From a bacterium BMS3Abin03 (lineage in GTDB: Bacteria > Bacteroidota > Ignavibacteria > Ignavibacteriales > Ignavibacteriaceae), in the NCBI GenBank assembly GCA_002898075.1, contig BDSV01000176.1, forward strand, positions 1-62,008: 62,008 nucleotides of DNA, in the 5' to 3' direction. Made by a program: the position numbers and the translations under genes. Under the pieces are notes generated by a model. That model had not been told where the DNA came from and did not search any database. It saw only the letters and a program-made list of their open reading frames with translations. Of the stretch, positions 42,694-55,682 are shown piece after piece. Numbering within the stretch: position 1 is the stretch's first letter; each line of letters opens with the position of its first letter.

Positions 42694-44654
42694 TTTTGTA
42701 TAATATTACGGAGTGAAGAAGGCAGCGGGTAATTAGCGAGGTCGCTAATAATTTTATTCACATAAACTTTTGCCCTCTCAATTTTCCCGAATTTTAATTC
42801 ATACATCGCTCTTCTTGCAAGCATCGACCCGACAAATGTTTCTATCATATTTATATAGTAATTGCTTTGCCCGGGAAAACGAAGTTGAAAATCAGGATTT
42901 TTTGCCGGCACATATTTATTAGTACTAACTACTTTGAACAATAGCAGGTCGGGCACAATGGATAAACCTTCGGGCAGCACAACAACCCCCTTTTGCATCT
43001 CATTCTCAACAATTTCAGGAGCAATGTAAAAGCCTCGTTCATTTATATTGGTGGCAATTAGGTCTGTCATCAGCTTCCGGTAAAGACTTTCTAATAATTG
43101 AGGATTGAATTGCTCGCTTCGTTCAAACGGCTTGAGCGCTTCTTTGAAACGGTTTACATCGTTCCGCATTCTCTCAAGTAAATAAGGATAGTTGTTATTC
43201 AACTGGTTGAAGTACCAGGAGCGCCGTAATAATTCTTTATCGACAACCGCTACATCTCCCCTGAAATTTTCCACATATCTGAAATAGTATGATGCTGCAA
43301 CAAAGTAATCCCATTGATAGGTGAAAATTATGCTTCTCTCCGGCACACTATTAATTATTGCTTTTGTATAATCCTCGAATATGTAAACATTGTTTTGATC
43401 GACTTTATTAATATTTGAGTACGATTGAAAAATAATCGATGCTCCTGCTATTCCTATTGTTATTAATAATGCATTTTGCTTTTTAGAAATGGCTGAAAAT
43501 AATTTGATAATTCCTAATACTGAAAAATATCCTAACGAGATATAAGCAAGCAGAAAGTATGAATCGATATCATGTATTTCATAATTAATAGAATATAAAA
43601 CCGTAAATAGAAACGTGATTGTTAAAAAAGCAAAAAGCTTGCGTGCCTTAACAAAGGAAAAATAAATACCGGCTAAAGCAAATATTAAACTGAAATAAAA
43701 TTGTGCTGGGAGAGTTTCTGCAAAGTGAGCCAATTGCTGTTTGGCAGCGCCTACCGAGGCAAAGAGCCATACCTGGTATTGTTTGCCCGATATATGACGC
43801 AGTATCCTTTCAAGATCAACGGGGTCGCCCCAATTTAAAACCGGGTTTTGTGCAGCCCGAAGCGGCAGATAGAGATAAATTAAAATTAAAACCGGGAAAA
43901 ATACTGCCAGCATAACGGCTATCTTTTTTAAGGATGCGGGGGAAAATTTATTCTTAATAAAATAGAGATATGCAACTCCCGGTAAAATTAATAATGTTGT
44001 CATGTGGTTTGTAAATCCGAGAGCGAGAATAAAAGCGAAAATAAGCCAGCCCTTTAATTCCTTATTAAACGAATCGTCTTCGAAAAGGAATGCTTTTATT
44101 AAAAAGAGAATGATAAGGTTAATCAGTAAAAGATGAAGCGAGTAAACTTCAACCGATGTGCTTTGAACCCAATAAGTTTCGCTGAAAGCAACAATCAATC
44201 CGCCGAGAATTGATGCAGCGTATTTTATTGATTCGTTTATTGCTATGGATTTTGTTTCCTCTTTCTCTTTTCCATTCTTCCTTTTCTTCTTCTTATCTTT
44301 CTTAGAGTGTTTCCTCGCAGCATTTTCAGTTCGATGCCCGGCACTAAAGCATTCTAAATTATCGAGTATTAATTTTGATGTGTAAACAAACACGGAAACA
44401 CCCGCACTTGCATATAGTGCAGCCAGCAAGTTCAACTGAAATATTTTTGTGAACGGCAGTGGAATAAGCGAGAATAAATACCCGATGATAGTAAATAACG
44501 GATAGCCGGTTGGGTGTGCAATCCCGAGCATCGCCTGAACCGTAGCTAATTCACCGGAATCTATTTGTACAACCGACGGAGCCAGCGTAAATAAGTAAAC
44601 AATAAAAACGAAAATGCCGGTAAGTAAGTAATAGTATTTCTTTATGATTTTCAT
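42690..44654 (-). CDS. DUF2723 multi-pass membrane protein (glycosyltransferase-like)
   Basis: 654 residues from ATG 44654; an upstream TTG at 44669 would overlap glnE and is not favoured. About eleven membrane helices occupy the first ~430 residues. The family signature LAPSVVQIDSGELATVQAMLGIAHPTGYPLF near residues 25-55 has the acidic residues of the first periplasmic loop expected of GT-C type (PMT-like) glycosyltransferases. A very basic cytoplasmic loop (KKDKKKKRKNGKEKEE) sits between helices. The C-terminal ~200 residues are soluble. Function is likely sugar transfer from a lipid carrier, as DUF2723 proteins are predicted to be; unproven. It follows glnE by 7 bp on the same strand. Confidence 0.8.
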   Translation of the reverse strand: MKIIKKYYYLLTGIFVFIVYLFTLAPSVVQIDSGELATVQAMLGIAHPTGYPLFTIIGYLFSLIPLPFTKIFQLNLLAALYASAGVSVFVYTSKLILDNLECFSAGHRTENAARKHSKKDKKKKRKNGKEKEETKSIAINESIKYAASILGGLIVAFSETYWVQSTSVEVYSLHLLLINLIILFLIKAFLFEDDSFNKELKGWLIFAFILALGFTNHMTTLLILPGVAYLYFIKNKFSPASLKKIAVMLAVFFPVLILIYLYLPLRAAQNPVLNWGDPVDLERILRHISGKQYQVWLFASVGAAKQQLAHFAETLPAQFYFSLIFALAGIYFSFVKARKLFAFLTITFLFTVLYSINYEIHDIDSYFLLAYISLGYFSVLGIIKLFSAISKKQNALLITIGIAGASIIFQSYSNINKVDQNNVYIFEDYTKAIINSVPERSIIFTYQWDYFVAASYYFRYVENFRGDVAVVDKELLRRSWYFNQLNNNYPYLLERMRNDVNRFKEALKPFERSEQFNPQLLESLYRKLMTDLIATNINERGFYIAPEIVENEMQKGVVVLPEGLSIVPDLLLFKVVSTNKYVPAKNPDFQLRFPGQSNYYINMIETFVGSMLARRAMYELKFGKIERAKVYVNKIISDLANYPLPSSLRNIIQN

Positions 44655-44661
44655 CTGTCTA

Positions 44662-47460
44662 TTAATCAAAATATTTTCTGAATAATTTACTTGTTTGATT
44701 CGTTAGCCGGTTAAGATCTTTTCTGAATTTATTAACAGAATTGTAATCCATAATTGCATATAAATTATTTAGTTTCTTTTCATCCATCGATATTTTTGAT
44801 GATGAAACGCTGAATATAATCTGGTTATAAATTTCCGTACTCTTAAGAAATACAAAAGCATTAATTAATTCTATAAGTTTCGGCTCTTCTTTAATTACGC
44901 TCATCAAAATTTTAATTCTTCCGGGTGTATTTTTACTGCCGCATCTTTTTAGCAGTTGCGGATTGCAAAGTATTAAATACTCAACAATAAAATCAATATC
45001 AGTCAAACCGCCCGTGCTTTTTTTAATATCGAACAGATCCATTGAAGATGAAATTGATTGTGCCGATATTTTTTTACGCATGTCGGTAAGTTCTGTTTTT
45101 ATTGTCTTCCTATCGAGACGGTTTATACTTGAGATTAAACTTTGAATAAATGAATTAAAAATTTTCCTGTTGCCCGAAACGAACGATATTTTAGTAAGCG
45201 CCAGGTGTTCCCAAATCCGTGCTCTTGTATTAAAGTATTTCTTATATTCTTCAATATCCCAAACAAGCTGACTGCTCTTACCTTCGGGGCGCAGGCGGCA
45301 GTCTAATTTAAAAGGATGTAATTTATTACGAAGAAGCTCTAAAAGATTCTGAAAGTCACCCTCTATATTTTTATGCCCGGATAAATTCTCTGCAATAAAA
45401 ATAAGGTCTATGTCCGAAGCGAATGTAGTTTCCGATGCCCCTAAGCTGCCGAGTGCTGCTATAAAATAACTTTCCTTCCAGCCAAACCTTTTCGAGTAAT
45501 CATCGGATATTTCTTTCACCTTTTTGATTATTACGGATGTAAGTATTTTCGAAGCATCGACGGGGTTAAGTAATTTGAGCGTAATGTTTACTGAATAATA
45601 AAACAGAACTTCTTTTACGGGATAACCGGTTAGCTCGTATGCCGGAATTTTCATAAATACTTTTCTGCTCAAGAAGAATTCACGCAGCTCTTTATCCTCG
45701 GCAAACAGGTCGATAGCATATTGGCTGAATGTACAAATCTCCAAAAAATATTTTAAGAACCTTTTATCCTGCATCTCTTTATACCAGATGGAGGGGAAAT
45801 CGGCATATTTTATTATTCTTACGAAGTTAGAAAGGAGTTTGTCCGGGTTTTTTGATATTTTTAATTCTTTTAATATTTCCGGCTCGATGACGGTAAAACT
45901 TTTAATTGATTTTGCATCGAAAGTCTTTTCACCGAAGACACTCTTTCCTTCTCTGAGATATTGTAAATCTTTCCGCGCTTTGTTTTGGTCTTCAAAATTT
46001 ATTTCATCGAACAGGAAGCCGGAAGATTTCTTTTTATCTTCTGCTAAAATTGAGCTATAAATTTTTCTAACTTCATTCCTTCTTCCCGATAAATCTTTTT
46101 TAAATTCATTTACATTTTTATAACCGAGGAAAAAGCTTAATTTTTCCGCCATTTCTCCCGGGAATGGAATAACATGTGTCTGCCTGTCGTTCATTAACTG
46201 CAGGTAGTGTTCTATCCGACGGTAAATAATATAATTCCCGGATAATATTTTTGATTCGGAATTGGATAGTAATTTATTTTGTTTCAATTGTTCGATTGCA
46301 TTTAGTGTGTTGCCGGTTTTTATGTTTTTAATCCTTCCGCCGTTCAGCAACTGCAATGCCTGTACAGAAAATTCAATATCCCTTATTCCGCCGTAAGAAA
46401 GTTTTATGTTTTCATCACCGGATAATTTCCGCTCGATGTTTTTCTTCATTTTTAATATTTGCTGCTTTGGAAAAGTTGAAAGTGATGATGGATAAATAAA
46501 CGGGGAAAGATAATTAATAAACTTATTATAGAGATTTTTGCTGCCGGTTAAAAAATCTGCCTTTATGAGCATTTGCCTCTCCCAATCTTCGCCCCTGCTT
46601 TCATAATAGCCGAAGTATTCCCGGATGCTTCTGCAGAGAGGTGAATTATTACCGTCGGGTCGCAGCCGGAAGTCAATCCTGTACAGCATACCGCCGGTTC
46701 CTTTAGCTGCAGAATTTAGAAACAGGTGCGTAGCTTCGGTTAGTATTTCACTGTAATGTTTTTTCCTTTTTATATATATGTCTTTCTCATAAAATAGAAT
46801 CAGGTCAATATCGGAACTGTAATTTAATTCCCTGCCGCCAAGCTTGCCGAGTGAAATAAGTGAATATTTAGCACCGGTTTTTTCAATGCCGTATTTTTGT
46901 AAGATTTCATAATGACAAATAGAAAATAATTTTCCGGTTAACGCCTTTGCCAAAATTGAAAGCTCTTCGGTTATTTCCACGAGCGGTGCTTTTCTAAAAA
47001 TATCCTTCAACCCGATTCTCAGAATCTCTTTTCTTTTCAGACTTTTTAATGCGTTAACTTTCGCATTAAATGTATTCAACTGGTCGGCTGTGGATGCTAT
47101 TTCATCACTAATTAGTTTTTTATTTAGTTTTTTATTTAGTACAGACGGGTTGACTATCCAGTGAAAATATTCCGGATTGATTACAAGAATATCGGTTAGG
47201 TAATTACTGTTTGCTGCAATTGAAACGAGAATTTCAGTATAGTGCGGATACTTTACGCATTCTTTAAGCAGGGAAACTCTGTTATACACTCCCTGGATAA
47301 TTCTTAAAAGGTTCGCTTCGGATGAACCGGTAAAATAGGTTTCGTTCAGATTATCTTCGAACCGATTAATTAATTTATCGAACCCGGAAGAAGATAATCC
47401 GCCTCCGGAATATTCTGCTAATTTTCTTACAAAATCCGTTGATAGTTTTGTTAAACGCAC
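44662..47460 (-). CDS. glnE: Glutamine synthetase adenylyltransferase/deadenylase
   Basis: Controls glutamine synthetase by adding or removing AMP, in response to glutamine and PII protein. In 932 residues both nucleotidyltransferase domains can be seen: the N-terminal deadenylase (ISLGKLGGRELNYSSDIDLI ... FRLRPDGNNSPLCRS) and the C-terminal adenylylase (ALGSLGASETTFASDIDLIF ... DCRLRPEGKSSQLV). A helical linker lies between them. Length is close to the usual ~945. The start is GTG at 47460; no better ATG is near. The PII gene glnB is 3.6 kb away, beyond secA on the other strand. Confidence 0.93.
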   Translation of the reverse strand: MRLTKLSTDFVRKLAEYSGGGLSSSGFDKLINRFEDNLNETYFTGSSEANLLRIIQGVYNRVSLLKECVKYPHYTEILVSIAANSNYLTDILVINPEYFHWIVNPSVLNKKLNKKLISDEIASTADQLNTFNAKVNALKSLKRKEILRIGLKDIFRKAPLVEITEELSILAKALTGKLFSICHYEILQKYGIEKTGAKYSLISLGKLGGRELNYSSDIDLILFYEKDIYIKRKKHYSEILTEATHLFLNSAAKGTGGMLYRIDFRLRPDGNNSPLCRSIREYFGYYESRGEDWERQMLIKADFLTGSKNLYNKFINYLSPFIYPSSLSTFPKQQILKMKKNIERKLSGDENIKLSYGGIRDIEFSVQALQLLNGGRIKNIKTGNTLNAIEQLKQNKLLSNSESKILSGNYIIYRRIEHYLQLMNDRQTHVIPFPGEMAEKLSFFLGYKNVNEFKKDLSGRRNEVRKIYSSILAEDKKKSSGFLFDEINFEDQNKARKDLQYLREGKSVFGEKTFDAKSIKSFTVIEPEILKELKISKNPDKLLSNFVRIIKYADFPSIWYKEMQDKRFLKYFLEICTFSQYAIDLFAEDKELREFFLSRKVFMKIPAYELTGYPVKEVLFYYSVNITLKLLNPVDASKILTSVIIKKVKEISDDYSKRFGWKESYFIAALGSLGASETTFASDIDLIFIAENLSGHKNIEGDFQNLLELLRNKLHPFKLDCRLRPEGKSSQLVWDIEEYKKYFNTRARIWEHLALTKISFVSGNRKIFNSFIQSLISSINRLDRKTIKTELTDMRKKISAQSISSSMDLFDIKKSTGGLTDIDFIVEYLILCNPQLLKRCGSKNTPGRIKILMSVIKEEPKLIELINAFVFLKSTEIYNQIIFSVSSSKISMDEKKLNNLYAIMDYNSVNKFRKDLNRLTNQTSKLFRKYFD

Positions 47461-47976
47461 GTTAAAAGATTTATTAATATCATATTTTATAAATCTAATA
47501 TTAAATGAGTCCGATCAAAAAAGCCAGTATTCCTGATTATCATTCCTCCCGGTTTAGAGCTTGTGTTAAAACCATATTAAATTTACCGAACTCATCCTCA
47601 AACGAGGTTGTCTAAAAAGTTCCTCTCTTTTTAAGAGATGTATTTTTTCGAAGGAGTGACTGTGACAAGGGTGAGTTACCAATATTCACACGGTCGGTTT
47701 ACCGGAGAAATAAAAAACCCGTTAAAATTTTAAATTTTATGATTTTTGTTTCCACTGTCACTACACTTTTTAAAGTGTGTTCTAAATGAAATTAAATAGA
47801 AATCTTAAGCTTTTAACACTTATTTTTAGGTTGAAGATTTAACAATTTGCTTTCCGGCTGCCCGGTTTTCGAATGAGTGAAATTAAAGCTAACCAATGTA
47901 ATTTTTCTTAAATTGCATTTCAAATTTGCTATAATTAAGTTTATTTTTTGTTATTCAAACATAGAGAAGCAAAAGA
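47461..47976. other. Divergent intergenic region glnE-secA
   Basis: 516 bp. It holds a candidate glnE promoter next to the glnE start, a CTCTCTTTTTAAGAGATG word at 47624-47640 related to the repeat near 24840, and a palindrome ACACTTTTTAAAGTGT at about 47766-47781. Upstream of secA no promoter with acceptable spacing was found, although TTTG boxes occur. No open frame of note. Confidence 0.5.
47490..47519 (-). promoter_or_regulatory. Candidate promoter of glnE
   Basis: Minus-strand TTTG (47519-47516) and TAGATTTA (47497-47490, 7 of 8 to TAnnTTTG) with an 18-bp spacer, 30 bp from the GTG start. Confidence 0.35.
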
Positions 47977-51377
<3,401 letters not shown>

Positions 51378-51422
51378 TATATTTTACCTTTTACTTTTTT
51401 CGATTCTTTAATAGCTTCAGTT

Positions 51423-53837
51423 ATGGAATTTTCCTATCAAAATAAAATATTTTTAGCAATAGCATTATTTATTCTAATATTCATTCCGTCCTGCGGAGTG
51501 TGGGATAACTTTACTACCTATTTCAATCTTTATTATAATGCAAATGAATTGTTTGAAAAGGCAGAAAAACAAATCAAAGCTCAAAAGAAAGAGTTGTTTT
51601 CTATTAACCCGCCCAACATAACCGGTAGTGTAAAATCAGATCTGATTAAAGTAATTGAAAAATGCTCCAATTTACTTCAATTTAATTCGCAAAGCTCTTA
51701 TGTCGATGATGCATTGATGATGCTCGGCAAATCGTTTTATTATCAAAGGAACTATCAAAAAGCAATTAGAAAGTTTAGAGAATTAATTACTAATTACCCC
51801 GAAAGCGATGACTTGCTGGAAGCGAATTTGTGGGTGGGTAAATGCCAGATGAGATTGAAAAAATACGATGCCGGCTTGCGAACCCTGGCAAGCGTTAGAG
51901 CAAAAGCCGTCGATGAAGGAGAAGATGAAATTATTCGTCAGTCGTATATTGAAGAGATCGTTTACAAGATTACAATAGATGATATTAAAGGTGCGATAGA
52001 AGTAGCAAATGAATTTATGGATGTATCGGACGATGATGAAATAAAAGCGGAAGTCTGGTTCGAAATCGGTAAGCTTAATATGCAGGTAGGTAATGTTGAA
52101 AGCGCTATTAAAGCATTTAAAACCGTGTTTGATTACTCACCGGGTTTTGATCTGGAGTTTGATGCTAAATTAAATTACGGGAAAGCTTTAAGAGAAGGCG
52201 AGCGGAGTAAAGATGCTTTGAATGTATTTGAGAATATGAAAAGTGAGGATAAATATTCCGATAAATATGGTGATATAGATTTTGAAATAGCCAAGACCAA
52301 CAGAAAATTAGGCGATATCGGGGAAGCGATAAATTTATTCAATGAAGTTGATACGCTTTACAGATCTTTGCCTGTTTCCGGTGCATCAAAGTATGAAATA
52401 GGTTCAATTTACGAAACGGATCTGATAAACCTGGACAGCGCAGCTACGTATTATAGTAAAGCGGCGACTTCCACACTTCCGAAAGAGTATATTGAATTAG
52501 CAAGAGATAAAAACCGTTTGTTTACAAGATACGTGAAACTGAACAAAACTATCGAGAAATATAATAAGCAATTGTTTTATGTCGAAAACCCCGATGTATT
52601 TGCAAAGGATTCTGTTGCTTATGTTGAAGACTCGCTGGCTATTGCAGAGGAAATCGCGAACATCCAGGAACTGCAAGCCATCTGGTCGGGACTGGATTCT
52701 CTTTTAAACCAGCAGGATACGACAGGATATTATGTCGATACACTTAAATCAATCGATTCACTTATTACGCAGGATTCAACGCTTATTAGAGATACGCTTC
52801 TTACTAAATTAAGAAACCCTCAGCCGGCAGATTCAAATTTTATTGCCCGGTTCGACAGCGTATTTAATAGTCCGGCATTTTTACAGTTAAGGAATAGAAC
52901 TAATAATGCTTTTAATCAGCAGTTGAAACAACAAAACAAACAACTTGCAAATCAACTGCCCGATACTCTTAAATTTAAAAACAATCCGCCTCGAAGACCA
53001 AAGATACCGGAAGATTCACTCCGAACGCTCTTAGCAAAAAATCAGCTTGAGATGGGAAACTTACTATTAACCGAATTGAATATGCCTGACTCTGCCCGAT
53101 GGTTTTATTATAACATTCTGGAAAACTATCCGGAAACCCGATACCATGCAAATACTTTGTATGCTTTGGGCAGTTATTATCTAACTATTGAAAATAAGCA
53201 GCGGGCGGATAGTTTGTTCAATGTTATTTACGACAATTATAAAAACGAAAGCATTGTTAACGCTGCCGCAAATAAGCTCGACAAACCGTTAATCAATTTA
53301 AATTATGACCTCGCAAAAGACGATTATGAAGATGCAGAATATATAATGATGAATGAAAACTATTCAGATGCTATCGACCAGTTTTATGAAATATATAAAA
53401 CATATCCTAATTCACCTTATGCGGCAAAGGCGCTTTACGCCTGCGGTTGGATTTTGGAAAACAATCTTTCCCTGCCCGATTCCGCCGCTTCATTTTATGA
53501 TTCACTGGTAGCCAAATATCCCACTTCAGTTTATGTTAGGAAGATTGCCGCTGAATTATCCGCTTACAAACAGGAAAAAAGACGGCTGGAGCTTGCTCAT
53601 AAAGATTCATTAAACGCTTTGAATTTTACTGCGGCAGATAGTTTAGGTAGTGATTCATTGAACCGGGCTGTTAATCCCCTCCTGCCGGTAGAAAGCGATA
53701 CTACTCAGGTTGCACTTCAGAATGAAGATAAAACCGGAAAGTCTAAAGAAGAATCAAAAATCGTAAATCAGCAAAACCAGACTGTTCTGCCCAAAATAAA
53801 AGAACCGTTATGGAATCCGAGGAAAAGAAAATATTAA
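51423..53837 (+). CDS. TPR lipoprotein, PorW/SprE-like (possible T9SS accessory)
   Basis: 804 residues. Signal ILIFIPSC with Cys24 as the likely lipidated residue. The mature start CGVWDNFTTYFNLYYNANELFEKAEKQI resembles the mature N-terminus of PorW/SprE lipoproteins, which are required for T9SS in Porphyromonas and Flavobacterium. Many TPR units follow (for example SYVDDALMMLGKSFYYQRNY; AEVWFEIGKLNMQVGNVESA; HANTLYALGSYYL), interrupted by a low-complexity Asp/Ser/Gln-rich stretch around 400-520. The C-terminus is Lys/Asn/Gln-rich, ending KEPLWNPRKRKY. The T9SS link rests on architecture and cargo in the window, not on a firm family match. Starts 45 bp after glnB. Confidence 0.65.
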   Translation: MEFSYQNKIFLAIALFILIFIPSCGVWDNFTTYFNLYYNANELFEKAEKQIKAQKKELFSINPPNITGSVKSDLIKVIEKCSNLLQFNSQSSYVDDALMMLGKSFYYQRNYQKAIRKFRELITNYPESDDLLEANLWVGKCQMRLKKYDAGLRTLASVRAKAVDEGEDEIIRQSYIEEIVYKITIDDIKGAIEVANEFMDVSDDDEIKAEVWFEIGKLNMQVGNVESAIKAFKTVFDYSPGFDLEFDAKLNYGKALREGERSKDALNVFENMKSEDKYSDKYGDIDFEIAKTNRKLGDIGEAINLFNEVDTLYRSLPVSGASKYEIGSIYETDLINLDSAATYYSKAATSTLPKEYIELARDKNRLFTRYVKLNKTIEKYNKQLFYVENPDVFAKDSVAYVEDSLAIAEEIANIQELQAIWSGLDSLLNQQDTTGYYVDTLKSIDSLITQDSTLIRDTLLTKLRNPQPADSNFIARFDSVFNSPAFLQLRNRTNNAFNQQLKQQNKQLANQLPDTLKFKNNPPRRPKIPEDSLRTLLAKNQLEMGNLLLTELNMPDSARWFYYNILENYPETRYHANTLYALGSYYLTIENKQRADSLFNVIYDNYKNESIVNAAANKLDKPLINLNYDLAKDDYEDAEYIMMNENYSDAIDQFYEIYKTYPNSPYAAKALYACGWILENNLSLPDSAASFYDSLVAKYPTSVYVRKIAAELSAYKQEKRRLELAHKDSLNALNFTAADSLGSDSLNRAVNPLLPVESDTTQVALQNEDKTGKSKEESKIVNQQNQTVLPKIKEPLWNPRKRKY

Positions 53838-53880
53838 TATATTTTGTTATCTTACTCAAGTTGCACGGCTAAATTTTTTA

Positions 53881-53918
53881 AGAGATGACATCTCTTTTTT
53901 TGAAAAGATGTTATCTCT
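53881..53918 (+). terminator. Terminator-like double hairpin
   Basis: AGAGAT-GAC-ATCTCT followed by six to seven T residues is a compact terminator at 53881-53901. The same left arm can instead pair over 13 bp with AGATGTTATCTCT at 53906-53918. It lies 44 bp after the TPR lipoprotein stop. The GATGACATCT core recurs at 15701. Confidence 0.6.
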
Positions 53919-53990
53919 CCATTTTGTGTAAGATGAGTTATTAAGTAACCCGAAACTTAAGAATTTGTGTGATAATTAAAATCAAATTTG

Positions 53991-54059
53991 TAGAGCGAGC
54001 TTTAGCTCGCTATTTTTCATAAAATTTGCGACTTAAAAGTCGCACTACAAAACAAATAT
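53991..54059. repeat. Interspersed palindromic repeat, family C, copy 2
   Basis: Two palindromes in a row, GCGAGCTTTAGCTCGC at about 53995-54010 and GCGACTTAAAAGTCGC at 54028-54043, followed by ACTACAAAACAAATA. From 54004 onward it matches 3351-3410 closely. The left palindrome is complete here but only half-kept in the other copy. Confidence 0.7.
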
Positions 54060-54136
54060 AAATTTTCCTACGGTCTCTTAAGAAACAGTGTGAAAATTAT
54101 GAATTTAAAGCAGCCCACTATTTTAATCGTTGGAAT

Positions 54137-54277
54137 ATGAACAAAAAACCCAATAAATATTTAACCGTTTTAACGGTCGATAAAAACGAGCAGTTAATTC
54201 GAGTTATTTTAAATTTATTGCAGGAAAATTTTAAATTCACAAAACGGGGGGAAACTTGTTGGAAAACAGAATTTTGA
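54137..54277 (+). CDS. Possible small protein, 46 residues (doubtful)
   Basis: Frame from ATG 54137 to TGA 54277, directly upstream of the AlbA_2 gene. The translation contains KYLTVLTVDKNEQLIRVIL followed by NLLQENF, an amphipathic helix-like segment, and ends in a short Cys-containing tail. No family recognised. Weak ribosome binding site. Could be a real short regulator, a decayed gene start or chance. Confidence 0.25.
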   Translation: MNKKPNKYLTVLTVDKNEQLIRVILNLLQENFKFTKRGETCWKTEF

Positions 54278-54286
54278 AATTCAGCC

Positions 54287-54946
54287 ATGAACAGAAAACA
54301 ATTATTGGATTTAATAGAAGAAGGGGAGAACATTCAGTGCGAATTTAAAAGGCACTTTACAACTCCCGAAAAAATTGCAAAAGAAATGATGGCTTTTGCC
54401 AACACAAAGGGCGGGTTCATTTTATTTGGTGTGGATGATGATAGAAAAGTTATCGGTGTAGAAAGTGAAAAAGCCGAAGCCGAAATGATTGAGAACGCTG
54501 CAAAAAATTTCTGCGAGCCTCCGGTTGAATATCAGCTTAACTATATTGCTCATAATGGTAAAGAAGTGGTTGCGATAACCATACCCGAATCCGGTAAAAA
54601 GCCTCATCGTTTACAGGATTATCTTAACTCTTTCGATTCCGGTAAGGCAGTTGTAATGATTAGAGTAAATGATAAAAGCATAAGGGCAAGCAAGGAAATG
54701 ATAAGAATTATGAGAGCACATGCAAATAATCTTTCCCTTAAAAAATACAGCATCGGTCAGAATGAAAAAACTGTTTTTGAATATCTCGCAAAAAAAGAAA
54801 AAATATCCGTTAAGGAATTGAGTAAGCTTGTTAATATTTCTGAAAGAAGGGCTTCGAGAACTTTGGTTAAAATGGTAAGAGCAAACTTGCTTGCTATTCA
54901 TACAAAAGATAACGGGGAAGAATTTTTTACACAGTGTATCCTTTAA
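54287..54946 (+). CDS. AlbA_2 (Schlafen-type) domain protein with winged helix
   Basis: 219 residues. The first ~120 residues are an AlbA_2/divergent AAA_4 domain: EGENIQCEFKRHFTTPEKIAKEM, then AFANTKGGFILFGVDDDRKVIGV, a nucleic-acid-binding fold also found in bacterial Schlafen-like regulators. The last ~60 residues (EYLAKKEKISVKELSKLVNISERRASRTLVKMVRANLL) form a winged helix-turn-helix. Together these suggest a DNA-binding transcription regulator; target unknown. Cytoplasmic, monocistronic, in a repeat-rich surrounding. Confidence 0.8.
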   Translation: MNRKQLLDLIEEGENIQCEFKRHFTTPEKIAKEMMAFANTKGGFILFGVDDDRKVIGVESEKAEAEMIENAAKNFCEPPVEYQLNYIAHNGKEVVAITIPESGKKPHRLQDYLNSFDSGKAVVMIRVNDKSIRASKEMIRIMRAHANNLSLKKYSIGQNEKTVFEYLAKKEKISVKELSKLVNISERRASRTLVKMVRANLLAIHTKDNGEEFFTQCIL

Positions 54947-55471
54947 CACTGCAGCAACCAGCCATATTTTAGTTTTTTGAAATGCACGAGAGATGCAAGG
55001 GGAAATTACAATAACCAATTTCCAAATAACAAACAAGCACCAATTTTTAAATTCGAATATTCAAACAGAAATTTTTATCAATTGAAAATTAGAATTTGAG
55101 ATTTGAAAGTAAGCTCTTGAAGGAAAAATCTTACCCACAAGCTTTTTCCCGTTCATTAATTGCCGTTAGTTTAAACTGACGGATTTTGATTTCACCAAAC
55201 CCAAATTACAGCTTTAGCCACATTTGTTTAGTTTGGGCTAAAGCCCTGCCTGTTTGTTCCGTTTTATTAACGGCAATAGATAAAAATTGTTCTGTTTATA
55301 AAATATGCAAATATGTTTTCCTATAAGAATTTAAATAAAAATTTGGGATTCATTTGTGTTTTATAATTTGTAAATTGATATGTTACGGGGGAAGCGCCTG
55401 CGGGGACGCGGGCTTGCGCTGCAGCCCAAGTTCCATTCTAAAAAGGTTCTCACTTACACTTTTGATTTTTA

Positions 55472-55576
55472 GTCTCGTTAGAGACGACCTGTTTACAGCA
55501 CGGCAGGGAACTGCCGTGAATAATGAAAACAAAAGAGAAAAAACAAAGTTCCATAGGAACGACCGGTATTCTGTTT
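55472..55576. repeat. Modular hairpin repeat (two units)
   Basis: GTCTCGTTAGAGAC (palindrome) followed by GACCTGTTTACAG, then CACGGCAGGGAACTGCCGTG (55499-55518, palindrome). About 70 bp later TTCCATAGGAA followed by CGACCGGTATTCTG repeats the plan of short hairpin plus CGACCkGTwTnCnG. Looks like two diverged copies of one unit. Confidence 0.5.
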
Positions 55577-55590
55577 CTTATGTTAATTGG

Positions 55591-55616
55591 GTGGCAGGAC
55601 AATTGTCCCGCCCCAC
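55591..55616. repeat. Family-B palindromic repeat
   Basis: GTGGCAGGACAATTGTCCCG followed by CCCCAC: the most complete palindrome of the family (GTGG...CCAC outer arms, GGACAATTGTCC core). Confidence 0.7.
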
Positions 55617-55682
55617 GATTTTTTGTTTACCAGGTTTTTAACTTAAAACGCTACGAGTTTCAAAAAAGTTCTTTAATCCTTT

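Larger units (their letters stand above)
53838..54286. other. Repeat-containing intergenic region
   Basis: 449 bp between the TPR lipoprotein and the AlbA_2 gene. It holds the terminator at 53881, family-C repeat copy 2, and a 46-codon open frame (54137-54277) of doubtful status. Nothing else was recognised. Confidence 0.5.
54947..55682. other. Long non-coding, repeat-rich intergenic region
   Basis: 736 bp, the longest gene-free stretch. Contents in order: AT-rich CCAAATAACAAACAAG-type words (about 55015-55115); CTTTAGCC...GGGCTAAAGCCC inverted pair near 55211-55245; a short GC-rich patch near 55389-55430 (GCGCCTGCGGGGACGCGGGC); the hairpin units at 55472-55576; and a family-B palindrome at 55591-55616. 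Open frames in it show no protein-like character. Confidence 0.6.

Noticed and set aside
47925-47950. secA promoter from TTTG and TATTTTTTG
   Set aside because: Spacer of 13 bp is too short for the -33/-7 pair and the -7 box has one extra base.
55354-55641. 95-codon plus-strand frame in the repeat region
   Set aside because: Runs across palindromic repeats; Cys/Arg/Ser mix without protein-like pattern.
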